A stretch of 64,000 bases of DNA from Lewinellaceae bacterium (lineage in GTDB: Bacteria; Bacteroidota; Bacteroidia; Chitinophagales; Saprospiraceae). The DNA is taken from assembly GCA_020636095.1 (NCBI GenBank), contig JACJYN010000003.1:1612001-1676000 (forward strand). The letters run 5' to 3'. The position numbers were made by a program, and so were the translations under genes. This document shows, in pieces, positions 25,376-33,742 of this stretch. Position 1 is the first letter of the stretch. Each line of letters opens with the position of its first letter. The notes under the pieces are model-generated. The model saw nothing but the letters and a program-made list of their open reading frames with translations, made no database searches and had not been told where the DNA came from.

Positions 25376-26140
25376 ATTGAATTGCAGTTTTGGTTGAAAG
25401 GATAGGGCTATTTGTAAGTAAACAATAACAGTCATGCTCTGGCCGTATTGAATTCGTGTAATTTCCCGAGGGGGTGTTCGCAATTCGCAAATCACTGAAA
25501 ATCAAGAGGCATTTTTTAGAAGAGGGTATCCGTCTAGTAGCCCGGCGGATATCTCAAGTACTGGGTGAGTCAGCCATATAGCCTGTCTCCAGGAAAAGTG
25601 GTAACAGTGCTGCTGGCAATGCTCCCGGCTTTTAATAGAATAGAGTGATTTTTTTGCCCAAAATGCGAACCGTACTGGAGCTGGATTGTTTTACTGGTTG
25701 TATAAACACACTTGCTACTTTTCCTGCTGCATACCTACCAAAAAAATACTTTTAGTTTTTTGCTTCACCCCACAGGTGATGCGTCATATATGTTTCCTCC
25801 AAATAAGCAAACACTTTTTCACAGAGCAATTAGGATTATGTCAGCCAGCTTGGATAGCATTGCTGTGCATTCCAATGCCATTGTATCATTACTGATCTGA
25901 TAGTACAGGCTTCCCTCTCTCATATGGCTGTTATCGCCGCCTTGAGAAAGCCAGAGGTATGCCAGGCTGGAAGCAGAAAGGATTAAGAGCTTATTCAAAT
26001 TTCATTCTTTAGGCTGTAAATAGTGGTTTCTGGGACTTCACTTTGGCATTTTTCCGTCGCCGAAGTCAGAAATTTTTACGGCCGGTATCGATTTAGAAGC
26101 AACGGATTCTTCATTTTTTCACCTTAAATTTCGAATCGTT
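25376..26140. other. Intergenic region with repeat fragments
   Basis: No convincing gene. It contains a GTTCGCAATTCGC...TGAAAATCAAG module near 25474-25520, an IS-end-like GGGTATCCGTCTAGTAGCC at 25523, and a truncated family B palindrome beginning at 25986 (AGAGCTTATTCAAATTTCAT). The short open frames around 25686-25900 have poor codon use and no features. Confidence 0.55.
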
Positions 26141-27568
26141 ATGAAAACATTTACCATTAAAGTGCTGGTCGTGCTGGTTAGCGCTTGTCTGTTTTTTCCT
26201 TTAGGTACAGTTGCCCAGTGTATCTTCTCGGGAGAACTATCTGAGTGCATCACTAGAAATACTCAGCAGAACTTCAGTATTTCTGCTCCAATACCTCTGG
26301 GCGTAGGGATTGACCCCGATCGATGTGTGACCCACAAATGGAAGGCAGAAGGCGGAACCATACTGGTGAATAACGGATTGGGCCAGTTTGTTTCCGTAGG
26401 TAGTGAGGTTTGCTTCACCGAGGATCCTACCGAGTGCGGTGGCGACTGTGCAACTCTTTTCCCATCCACCGATATCAGTACGTCCTCGGTAAGGGTCCGG
26501 TGGGACGGCAGCTCAAGAGCAGTCGGTAAGATCAGCGTTGAAGTTAAGCTGAAGCGCAAGATCACGATCCCTCTTGGAATATTTAAGATAAAAATTCCCA
26601 TTTCAGAGGTCATCTGTTATGAAGAAAGGAGCGGCACCCTGGTACCCGTATTGGTCACGGGCATTTCCCGTAGTAATACTTCCTGCAGCAGTAACGGCTC
26701 GGCAACTTTCACCGCCAGTGTCAACAATCCAGATAATTGTAGCAACTTTTTCTTCGAGTGGTTCCGAAACGGTTCTTCTGTTGGCACTTCTTCCGGCCCC
26801 AGCTTCACGATCTCCGGCCTCACCTTTGGCCAATCCCATTCTATTGGGGTGAGAACGAGAAGTGGGAGCCAGGTCGGTACCACCGTTACCCAATCATTCT
26901 CAGCGATTAGCCCCACACCGATCACCATTAATGGGCAGTCAACCATACAGGGCGGCGGGTCGTATTCCTTCAACATCCCGAACACGAATATTACCAATGT
27001 TACCTGGACTATCGAACCCTTCTCGCTATTTTATACCCAGTATCTTTCCCCTTTTAGCAATAACAGCGTAGTCTTTTCTCCGCCTTTTAACGGGCAAGTG
27101 CTACAGGTTACTCTGCGGGCAGTAGGTTCCACCAACTGTGGGGTATCCTTTTCTATCGGGAAGCCTATAACTATTGAAAGCGACAATATCCCCCGCCCCG
27201 GCAATCCCAATCCCAATATTGCAAGCCAGGCTTCTAAGCTTTCAGCCACTGATGATAGCCCGATAAATGAAGAAGTGGATTTTCGGGAGAGCTTGCCCGA
27301 AGTAGCCACTTTCCACGATGAAGGTATTCAGGTATTTCCAAATCCTATTCAGGCCGGGCAAGTGCTCACTTTGGCGGTACCTGGGCTGGATATTAATGAA
27401 GCAAGCCAGTTAAATGTATGGAACGGTAACGGCAAGTTGGTTTTGAGCCAAAGGCTTCAGGGCAACTGGATGGAGCTGTCCACCAGCCAACTGACACCCG
27501 GGGTTTATTCCTTGCAGATTGTCAGTGGCCAGGAGTTGTTTTCCAAACGCCTGGTGATTATGAGGTAA
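26141..27568 (+). CDS. Secreted protein with type A T9SS sorting domain
   Basis: A 475-residue exported protein with signal peptide MKTFTIKVLVVLVSACLF to about residue 25 and a cysteine-rich first third (CIFSGELSEC, CVTHKW, CFTEDPTECGGDC) likely forming disulfides. Two or more Ig/PKD-like beta domains follow (CSSNGSATFTASVNNPDNC, FFFEWFRNGSSVGTSSGP). The C-terminal sorting domain is IQVFPNPIQAGQVLTL, LNVWNGNGKLVLSQRL and LTPGVYSLQIVSGQELFSKR, giving type IX secretion and probable surface attachment through A-LPS. The function of the body is unknown. G+C is somewhat lower than in the neighbours. Confidence 0.88.
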   Translation: MKTFTIKVLVVLVSACLFFPLGTVAQCIFSGELSECITRNTQQNFSISAPIPLGVGIDPDRCVTHKWKAEGGTILVNNGLGQFVSVGSEVCFTEDPTECGGDCATLFPSTDISTSSVRVRWDGSSRAVGKISVEVKLKRKITIPLGIFKIKIPISEVICYEERSGTLVPVLVTGISRSNTSCSSNGSATFTASVNNPDNCSNFFFEWFRNGSSVGTSSGPSFTISGLTFGQSHSIGVRTRSGSQVGTTVTQSFSAISPTPITINGQSTIQGGGSYSFNIPNTNITNVTWTIEPFSLFYTQYLSPFSNNSVVFSPPFNGQVLQVTLRAVGSTNCGVSFSIGKPITIESDNIPRPGNPNPNIASQASKLSATDDSPINEEVDFRESLPEVATFHDEGIQVFPNPIQAGQVLTLAVPGLDINEASQLNVWNGNGKLVLSQRLQGNWMELSTSQLTPGVYSLQIVSGQELFSKRLVIMR

Positions 27569-27839
27569 CCCGAATTGGGCCATGGGGTAAACCTCTTGCT
27601 CTTAGGGAGGTTATCGGTTCTCTGCCTGGCCTGTTTTATGGCCGCTATTGTCATGAAATAGCTAACGGGGGAACTAGTAGTCTGTCAACCTAAAGAGAAA
27701 TCCAACTGTAAAATGCTGTTTAAGATGATTGACCGAGAGGCGGCCGTTAATAGAAAATTGCGGGCGCCTCTCTGGTTTTCAGTCCTCCTCAATTTTGTAA
27801 CTTATGCCCGGAAATACGCTTAGCCTGCCCAAGGTATGA

Positions 27840-27946
27840 AATCAAGAATTCTTGTTTTCATACTCATGGCGAGCCTGCTCTTAACGAGGAAGGCGTGATT
27901 GAGTTCTCCAACAACTACGTGCTGGTCAAAAACTTCTTTTATCTTT
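27840..27946 (+). pseudogene. Possible gene remnant left of the 27947 element
   Basis: ATG near 27838 opens a hydrophobic MKSRILVFILMASLLL segment that stops early. An overlapping frame reads HGEPALNEEGVIEFSNNYVL before a stop at the edge of the inverted-repeat element. It looks like the ends of a small deleted gene. Weak evidence. Confidence 0.3.
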
Positions 27947-28306
27947 AGGGGTTTCGAAAAAATAACCTACCCATCTAACTTGTTCTTTTTCCGCTGGGCG
28001 TCGTTGCTCATCATTCACGTCCGTACGGATACTCACTCTTCGCGCCTAGCGCACTAGTGCCTCGGGCATTAAATAAGGGGAGAATAGCGCGAGGTTATTT
28101 TCCCGCCAGACAAGGCGCGAGGAAGAAACATAGCGGGGCTACGTGACTGAGGAGCAACGCAGCCTGCCTGCCCGTGAGGCCACGGCCGAGCAGGTATGGT
28201 GGGGAAAGAGCCCGCGATATTCCCCCGCTATTTAGTGCGCGAGGCACTAGCCCAGCGAAAAAATAACTGCGCCATTTTGAGTAGCCTATTTATTTCCAAA
28301 CCCCTT
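27947..28306. mobile_element. 360-bp non-autonomous element with terminal inverted repeats
   Basis: The left end AGGGGTTTCGAAAAAATAAC and the right end TATTTATTTCCAAACCCCTT are inverted copies over about 24 bp with one indel and a few mismatches. The interior holds further inverted copies (AGTGCCTCGGGCATTAAATA against TATTTAGTGCGCGAGGCACT, and GTCGTTGCTC against GAGCAACGC) and a CCTGCCTGCCC...CGAGCAGG hairpin at 28161-28193. No transposase is encoded, so a MITE-like element mobilised in trans is likely. Confidence 0.6.
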
Positions 28307-28315
28307 AACTGCGAC

Positions 28316-28429
28316 ATGGCCAAAACCCACCTGCTGGTGAAACGCACAGGAAAATGGGAGAACTTCATCTATGTTAGGAATGGAATGGTAAGGGAGTGGA
28401 TCTCGGGCTTGCCGGAGGGTTGCCCTTAA
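28316..28429 (+). CDS. Short open frame, possible gene fragment
   Basis: A 37-residue frame MAKTHLLVKRTGKWENFIYV... ending in LPEGCP, starting 10 bp after the end of the inverted-repeat element. It may be a real small protein or the surviving end of a gene interrupted by the element. No family was recognised. Confidence 0.25.
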   Translation: MAKTHLLVKRTGKWENFIYVRNGMVREWISGLPEGCP

Positions 28430-28505
28430 TGTTTCGGCTGGCGGCGCTCCTTTTGTGGCCTTTTTTTTATGGCCCGTCTATATTGCGGACCAAAATTACA
28501 AAGCC

Positions 28506-29177
28506 ATGAAAAATATCCTCGTTCTCTTTTTATTGATCGCTTCCGCCACCGCCCTTTTGGCTCAGAATTATGCCGAAGCGGTGAAGCCTATGAGCCAGGG
28601 CGAGCAAAACAGCTTCACCATCGACTTCAAAATCGGTGATGCCGAAACCATTGCCGACCTGTGGGTAGGCTACCAAAAGGATTTTAAAGCCAAAAAGCCA
28701 AAGCTCGACAAGAAGGCCAACGAATACTTTGCCGATAACGCACAGGTTGACAAGATCAGCAGCAATACCATTGACATCTACTCCAAAGTAGCCCGTAAAT
28801 CAGATAACGGCGCCATGCTCACCATCTGGTTCGACCTGGGCGGCGCTTACCTCTCCTCCGCTCGTCACCCGGACCGCATGCCCGGCGCCAGGGAATGGAT
28901 GGCAGGATTTGAACAGGTGGTCAAAGCGGCTTTTGCCAAAGAGGCGCTGGAAGCCGAGGAGGCTGTGCTGAAGGGCCTCGAGAAAGAGCTGAAAGGCCTT
29001 GAAAATGACCAGCAGAATGCCGCCAAAGAGGTGGAAAAACTGATGAAGGAACTCGAGGATGCCCGGCAGAAAGTAGCGGGTATGGACCAGGCCGTTGGCG
29101 ATATGCAGAAAAAGATAATGGACCAGCAAAAGGTTGTGGAAGAAGCGAAGACGCAGTTGAAAAGGATGAAAAGATAG
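28506..29177 (+). CDS. Exported protein with C-terminal coiled coil
   Basis: A 223-residue exported protein: signal peptide MKNILVLFLLIASATALLAQ, a compact domain at about 25-140 (NSFTIDFKIGDAETIADLWV, ISSNTIDIYSKVARKSDNGA, LTIWFDLGGAYLS), and a long charged coiled coil from about 150 to the end (EAVLKGLEKELKGLENDQQN, MDQAVGDMQKKIMDQQKVVE). Similar proteins recur in Bacteroidota as unnamed periplasmic proteins. ATG 28506 begins the signal peptide and is preferred to the upstream codon at 28455. The function is unknown; the coil suggests oligomerisation or partner binding. Confidence 0.75.
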   Translation: MKNILVLFLLIASATALLAQNYAEAVKPMSQGEQNSFTIDFKIGDAETIADLWVGYQKDFKAKKPKLDKKANEYFADNAQVDKISSNTIDIYSKVARKSDNGAMLTIWFDLGGAYLSSARHPDRMPGAREWMAGFEQVVKAAFAKEALEAEEAVLKGLEKELKGLENDQQNAAKEVEKLMKELEDARQKVAGMDQAVGDMQKKIMDQQKVVEEAKTQLKRMKR

Positions 29178-29274
29178 TGTTTTTCAGGTTGGAAAGTTCA
29201 ACCGGCCTTGCGAGAGGGCTTGAGGTTGAACTTTCCTATATCCTGGCGGGATAGTTTGATTTTTGGTGTCTTTT

Positions 29275-29735
29275 CAGGGTAGCCGTTTGGGGCGGGACGG
29301 CTGCGGCGTTTGGCATTCGGCGGTTCGCTCTGGGGACTGCGGTGTTCGGCATTCGGCGGTTCGCTCTGGGGACTGTGGTGTTCGGAATTCGGCGGTTCGG
29401 CATTCGGCGGTTCGCTCTGGGGACTGTGGTGTTCGGCATTCGGCGGGACGCTCTGCGAACCTGCGAACCTGCGAACTCCGAACTGCGAACCTGCGAACTC
29501 CGAACTGCGAACCTCCGAACCTCCGAACTGCGAACCTCCGAACTGCGAACCTCCGAACACCGAACACCGAACTGCGAACCTGCGAACCTCCGAACCTCCG
29601 AACTGCGAACCTCCGAACTCCGAACTGCGAACTGCGAACTGCGAACTGCGAACTGCGAACCTCCGAACTGCGAACTGCGAACCTCCGAACTCCGAACTCC
29701 GAACTGCGAACTCCGAACCTCCGAACTCCGAACAT
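29275..29735. repeat. Dense GTTCGG/GCGAAC-word tandem array
   Basis: Two blocks. From 29275 to about 29455, units of GCATTCGGCGGTTCGCTCTG followed by GGGACTGTGGT repeat about four times. From about 29455 to 29735 the sequence is almost only 7-8-bp words TGCGAACC, TCCGAACT and TCCGAACC in irregular order. GAAC is invariant and the spacing drifts, so frames on both strands stay open for hundreds of codons without being genes. There are no spacers of the CRISPR kind. Confidence 0.9.
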
Positions 29736-29793
29736 ACCCAGAAATACCATTATCTTCGAGGGTGTTTTTTCCAAAAAAGAAAACCCTCGTTTT

Positions 29794-30483
29794 ATGTCCT
29801 TCGCCCAGCGCGTCCTCGAGTTTAACCGAAACCTGCAACCCGACTGGAAACTGCCCCCTCAGGTAGAGCTCCTCTACCCCTACGACGGGGAGGAAACCTG
29901 GCGGGCGATGGAAGCTTTCTACCACCAATACTATAGCGATGAGCGCCCCCGGGTGGCCATCTTCGGCATCAATCCGGGGCGCTTCGGCGCGGGCATCACC
30001 GGGGTGCCCTTTACCGACCCTATCCGCCTGGAAACGGAGTGTGGTATCGATAACGATTTTAAAAAAAAGCCGGAATTGTCCTCCGATTTTGTCTACCGCA
30101 TCGTCAACGCCTGGGGAGGCCCCGAGGCTTTCTACCGCCGCTTCTACATCACCTCTCTCTGCCCCCTGGGTTTCACCAAAGACGGCAAGAACTACAACTA
30201 CTACGACGACAAAAAGCTGGAGCGGGCCGTGGAGCCCCACATCATCGATAACATCCGCGCCCAGATCAGTCTGGGGGTGAGTAGCCAGGTGGCTCTCTGT
30301 ATGGGCCAGGGCAAAAACATGAAATACTTCGAAAAGCTCAACGAAGAACACGGCTTTTTCAAGCAGGTATTGCCGCTGCCGCACCCCCGCTGGGTGATGC
30401 AGTACCGCCGCAAGCGGCTGGAGGAGTTTGTGGAGTTGTATTTGGAAAAGTTGCGGGCGGCGGCGGATGTTTTAAATAGTTGA
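29794..30483 (+). CDS. Uracil-DNA glycosylase family protein (SMUG-like, DUF4918)
   Basis: A 229-residue DNA repair glycosylase-type protein. Motif 1 FGINPGRFGAGITGVPFTDP lies near residue 55, with asparagine and the TGVPF turn as in SMUG-type enzymes. YITSLCPLGF is near 120, and the motif 2-like loop LPLPHPRWVMQYRR near 200 corresponds to HPSPR/DNA intercalation. The family excises uracil or oxidised pyrimidines from DNA. ATG 29794 follows the repeat array; upstream open frame is only repeat and is not part of the protein. The array ends about 60 bp before the start. Confidence 0.88.
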   Translation: MSFAQRVLEFNRNLQPDWKLPPQVELLYPYDGEETWRAMEAFYHQYYSDERPRVAIFGINPGRFGAGITGVPFTDPIRLETECGIDNDFKKKPELSSDFVYRIVNAWGGPEAFYRRFYITSLCPLGFTKDGKNYNYYDDKKLERAVEPHIIDNIRAQISLGVSSQVALCMGQGKNMKYFEKLNEEHGFFKQVLPLPHPRWVMQYRRKRLEEFVELYLEKLRAAADVLNS

Positions 30484-30692
30484 GGTTTTAGGAATCTTAC
30501 CTTTTAAATCAAGTTTAACTTGATGTTACATTCGCTTTTTCTTGATTTTGTAACTATATTTACACCTGTTTATGGCATAACCCAACTTGCTAAGGCCTGT
30601 CCTGCTGTTCTTTCAGGGCGAGGTTTCCCATTTATTGCCTGAGAAATACCTGGATGTACACGCCTGTGTGCATCCCAAAAAGTATTTTGTCT

Positions 30693-31211
30693 ATGGTCAA
30701 ACAAGTTGGAAAACCAGAAGTAGAAACGCAGCCTCTTTCCCCTCCCCCGGGCTGGAAGTCCATTGTCAGGGTATTGCTGGTGGCCTTCGCCCTTTGGATC
30801 ATCATGGGGCCCAAGGATTTTATCGTCTGGAAAGACGGCAAGCCGGAGCTGGCCCCGTGGCGGAAAGCGAAGCTGGAGCGGGAGTTAGAGGAGTTGGATA
30901 GTGCGGAGCAGTATGTGCTTTTTGCCAGGGTACCAGGGAACTATCCTTGCTATAACTGTTTCGATAAAGAAAAAATATTCTTAAATTACGAGGAGGTGTG
31001 GAAATATGGAGTGACGACTCAAAAAGAAAAAGGTCGTTATCCGCAAGGCCCTCCGATATTTGGACTAAAATACGAAATTTAATACGAAGGGCCCACAATT
31101 GAATGTTACAAGCATGAAAAAATAAAAATATATAATTACGCTTTACTACCTGAAAACCTTCGGCGGTCAAGCCCCCTTAAACGCCCGCCAGGCAATAAAA
31201 TAGATAGATGA
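30693..31211 (+). pseudogene. Membrane-tethered toxin-like protein with in-frame stop
   Basis: ATG 30693 begins a product with one membrane helix (SIVRVLLVAFALWIIMG), a charged helix (APWRKAKLERELEELDSAEQ) and a C-terminal domain YVLFARVPGNYPCYNC, EEVWKYGVTTQKEKGRY, GLKYEI. TAA follows at 31080, but the same frame continues with YEGPTIECYKHEKIKIYNYA, LLPENLRR and PPGNKIDR to TGA 31209. That ending belongs with the domain, so TAA is probably a nonsense change. The KYGVT...RY...EC...EK pattern is reminiscent of GIY-YIG folds, by impression only. The next gene begins 2 bp later. Confidence 0.55.
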
Positions 31212-31212
31212 T

Positions 31213-31641
31213 ATGAATAGTACAGAGTGGCCTCCCATCGCATTTGGCACTGTTTTTTGGAAGGAGGTAGGCGGTAAAGCAGATTGGGTTACAAAAATTG
31301 AACGCTTTCTGCAACAACATATTCACTTGGAAGAATATGGTTCTGCTATTTCGGTAATTCGATTTGTATCGGTAGCTGTTCTGCCATCCAACAAACGGCA
31401 CGAGGAGTATATAAAATATTTCAAAAAATATAAAGAACTGGTGATCAACCTCAAGCTGAACTATGATGCTGTTGCTGAGGCTAATGAAACTTCCTTCCTG
31501 CAACTCGTCGCCCGCCTCTTCCTCCGCGCAATCGATGAATCCCCCCGGCAAAAGATCAAAGACTTCGACTGGCCCCGCTTCAGGCGGGACGTCACCGAGT
31601 TGTTCGAGGCGGAAGGGTGGTTGGCGCCATTGGAGATTTAG
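31213..31641 (+). CDS. Hypothetical protein, candidate immunity partner
   Basis: A 142-residue soluble protein starting 2 bp after the end of the toxin-like frame. It opens WPPIAFGTVFWKEVGGKADW and continues with beta/helix segments (SVIRFVSVAVLP, EEYIKYFKKYKELVINLKLN) and a helical end containing DFDWPRFRRDVTELFEAEGW. There is no signal peptide or helix of membrane type. Position and size suit an immunity protein for the upstream gene; no named immunity family is claimed. A+T content is higher than in flanking core genes. Confidence 0.5.
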   Translation: MNSTEWPPIAFGTVFWKEVGGKADWVTKIERFLQQHIHLEEYGSAISVIRFVSVAVLPSNKRHEEYIKYFKKYKELVINLKLNYDAVAEANETSFLQLVARLFLRAIDESPRQKIKDFDWPRFRRDVTELFEAEGWLAPLEI

Positions 31642-31781
31642 GGTAATTTTTAGGTGTTGTGGTGCTGCGGTTGGCTTACTACAGGCCTTCAACAAAAACA
31701 GAACGGCCTCCGCAGGCATCCCACGGCCGCACTACCGGAAAACCACAAAACCGGTTACGATTTCAAAATTATTGCGCGGAG

Positions 31782-31889
31782 GAATCGGGACATGAAATAA
31801 TAATTACAAGGAATACCAAAGATTACAAAGAAAGTGAAGTGTCAATTTTGACACCAAGAGAATATTTAGCTAAAATTCAAAATGAATAG
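31782..31889 (+). pseudogene. C-terminal remnant of a PIN-domain (VapC-type) toxin
   Basis: The last 35 codons read EIIITRNTKDYKESEVSILT followed by PREYLAKIQNE, the usual end of a PIN-domain ribonuclease (the TRN..D of the active site, then the LTP.E.L strand-helix). No PIN N-terminus precedes it; the upstream frame is unrelated. Group II intron-like sequence begins just beyond the stop. Confidence 0.55.
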
Positions 31890-31894
31890 AGAAG

Positions 31895-32400
31895 CCTGGC
31901 ATTAATCGAGTAAGGAACGGTGAGCCATAAGCCCACCGCAGCCCTCTCACGCTCCGCTGCCGGCAACATGGCCAGTCATTTGGAACGTGGCTTGGCTCCG
32001 CTACTACGGCTTCTGCTGACTTCTCTATTCCAGGTATGAATCCTTAGGGAGGCCTCCCCGGGTAATCCCGCTTTTTAGCAAAAAGCGGGACTCTTTCTTT
32101 CGAATCTGCCTGCATCTACATCTCTGGGATCGTGATATAAGCTCAGCCTTCGGTAGGTTGTGCCACCTCGGCCTCCCCAACTGCCTCTTATGCAGTTCCT
32201 GCGTGCCCTGAGCTTGTCGAAGGGGGCATTCCGATCCGACTTTTGCAGTCCCACTTACTTTCCCCGAAGGCCATAGCCTTGGCGAAGGCCTCAGGCTTTC
32301 CGTCACCAGGAACGCCTCCCGCAATACTGCGGGGCAGGCTGTGTGGTTTGCTTACATGGAGCCAATTTGAAAAACCACAATCCAAAAAAATCACAAGTAC
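31895..32400 (-). mobile_element. Probable group II intron 5' fragment
   Basis: Read on the minus strand, this segment contains stretches typical of bacterial group II introns upstream of and around the maturase start: ACCGAAGGCTGAGCTTATAT, GCGGGATTACCCGGGGAGGC and AGTCAGCAGAAGCCGTAGTA. The reverse transcriptase body and domains V-VI are absent, so this would be a dead fragment. A CCCTTCGACAAGCTCAGGG palindrome interrupts it near 32205-32223. Recognition is by eye and tentative. Confidence 0.45.
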
Positions 32401-32443
32401 CGAAACCCTTGTGATTTTATAAAATTAATTGAATGCTTAACGA

Positions 32444-32603
32444 TTAGGCAGAAGCACCGCCAAGTACCTCTTCCAACTGCATTTCTTTGAGAACTCTATC
32501 TTGAATAGGTTGGGTCAAATCGTTAATTTCATCTATCGGCAAAATCTTTGGCAGCTTTTAAGCCGAACCCGCTACTACTACCCGTGATGATTATATTTTT
32601 CAT
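32444..32603 (-). pseudogene. Internally deleted short-chain dehydrogenase remnant
   Basis: ATG 32603 begins MKNIIITGSSSGFGLKAAKD, the Rossmann opening of an SDR with the TGxxxGxG loop. After FADR the frame stops; the next frame gives PIDEINDLTQPIQDRVLKEM and QLEEVLGGASA to a stop at 32444, which looks like an SDR C-terminus. About 200 central codons are missing. It is on the same strand as, and just downstream of, the SnoaL lipoprotein, near a split hxlR gene, a usual regulatory partner of SDRs. Confidence 0.6.
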
Positions 32604-32623
32604 TATTAGCAATTTTTCAGTTG

Positions 32624-33508
32624 TTAAAACCCAAACATTCCATTGTCATTCGCCAAACCTTCGCCTGGGATAGGTTGAATCACATCCCAATGCTCCACGG
32701 CTTTACCATTTTCAAAGCGTAGCAAATCGTAGAAGGCCTGCTTCTTACCACTCCATTCGCCCTCGCTTACGGTCAATACAAAGTTACCTTCACCGAGTAC
32801 TTTATGGATTTTGGTGTATTTGAACATATTGTTTTTTGATGTGAGGTACTCAACAGCTTCTACAATGCCAGCCAGTCCATCTTTTATGCCGGGATTATGC
32901 TGGCCGTATTGTTCTGAACTGATGTATTCGGTAATCTTATTGGGATTTTTACCCATTAGAATATCTTCCACCATAGCTTTCGCTAATGCTTTATTTTCCT
33001 CAGTCTTATCCAAGTCTGTTGCGGTTGTCGGGCCATTAGTCTGCGTCCTTCCGCTTGCCGTTTCTTTCACCAAAGGAGTCATCGCATCCCAATGCTCGGC
33101 TACTTTGCCGTTATCGTCTAATCGGATAATATCAAATGATACCATTTCATCCGCACCAAATGGCTTGGCATTCCGCCAAATATTGTGCATAAAGACATAA
33201 TTACCATCCTGGAACATCCGGATGTTCTCGGCAGTCGTTCCGTTCTCTTGTAAAACAGGTAGCATTTGGATAAAAGGCTCCAGCCCTGTGGGAATAAATG
33301 GATTGTGCTGAATGTAATCGGTATTGGCGATTTCCCGCATCGTGGCAGGGTCATTTTTCATTACGGCGCCTAAAAAAGTACCTACGGTTTCTTTTTCACT
33401 CATTGTAGAAGTTTTTGATTGATTAGGCTCGCTTGTTGATTTGTTTTGATTTATGCTACAGGAAGCGAGAATACCTAATAGCACAAATACGCTGATTACT
33501 TTTTTCAT
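32624..33508 (-). CDS. Lipoprotein with two SnoaL-like (NTF2-fold) domains
   Basis: A 294-residue lipoprotein: MKKVISVFVLLGILASCS gives a lipobox cysteine at about residue 17. Two SnoaL/NTF2-like repeats follow, at about 40-150 (YIQHNPFIPTGLEPFIQ, FMHNIWRNAKPFG, VAEHWDAMTPL) and about 170-290 (YGQHNPGIKDGLAGIVEAVE, AVEHWDVIQPI). Each holds the family's Q/HNP...G and AEHWD signatures. Members include polyketide cyclases and many proteins without known activity. The gene is AT-rich compared with the core and faces hxlR divergently, with about 130 bp between the starts. Confidence 0.85.
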   Translation of the reverse strand: MKKVISVFVLLGILASCSINQNKSTSEPNQSKTSTMSEKETVGTFLGAVMKNDPATMREIANTDYIQHNPFIPTGLEPFIQMLPVLQENGTTAENIRMFQDGNYVFMHNIWRNAKPFGADEMVSFDIIRLDDNGKVAEHWDAMTPLVKETASGRTQTNGPTTATDLDKTEENKALAKAMVEDILMGKNPNKITEYISSEQYGQHNPGIKDGLAGIVEAVEYLTSKNNMFKYTKIHKVLGEGNFVLTVSEGEWSGKKQAFYDLLRFENGKAVEHWDVIQPIPGEGLANDNGMFGF

Positions 33509-33637
33509 TGAGGTTGTCCTTTGATAATTGATTATCACTTTTGTTTCGCAAGCAAAATTACAAAATAACTTTCAAAATGCAAGTTATTTTGAAAATAAGT
33601 TTCATTTTGCAAGCAATATTTAATAGAGCCTTAACAT

Positions 33638-33742
33638 ATGCCACAGGATTTCAGCTGTAATTGCCCGTTTACTTCAGCCCTTGACATTTTAGGCGATAAG
33701 TGGATATTGGTGATCGTAAAGCAAATGCGGCTACCCGTCTAA
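33638..33742 (+). pseudogene. hxlR-type regulator, 5' part (interrupted)
   Basis: ATG 33638 encodes MPQDFSCNCPFTSALDILGD followed by KWILVIVKQM, the standard HxlR-family opening (CP..ALD.IG.KW). At 33729 the frame enters an insertion sequence and ends at TAA 33740. The continuation is at 36125. Divergent orientation to the SnoaL-SDR genes is the usual HxlR regulatory layout. Confidence 0.85.

Noticed and set aside
25686..25900. Two overlapping plus frames of 62-69 codons
   Set aside because: Aromatic and cysteine-rich chance translation of AT-rich DNA, with no start context.
29455..29735. Possible CRISPR array
   Set aside because: The repeats are 7-8 bp words with no unique spacers and no cas genes nearby.
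29236..30384. Long minus-strand open frame (about 380 codons) and several overlapping plus frames over the GAAC array
   Set aside because: Created by the repeat words, which lack stops in most frames; the real gene is the plus-strand SMUG-like glycosylase from 29794.
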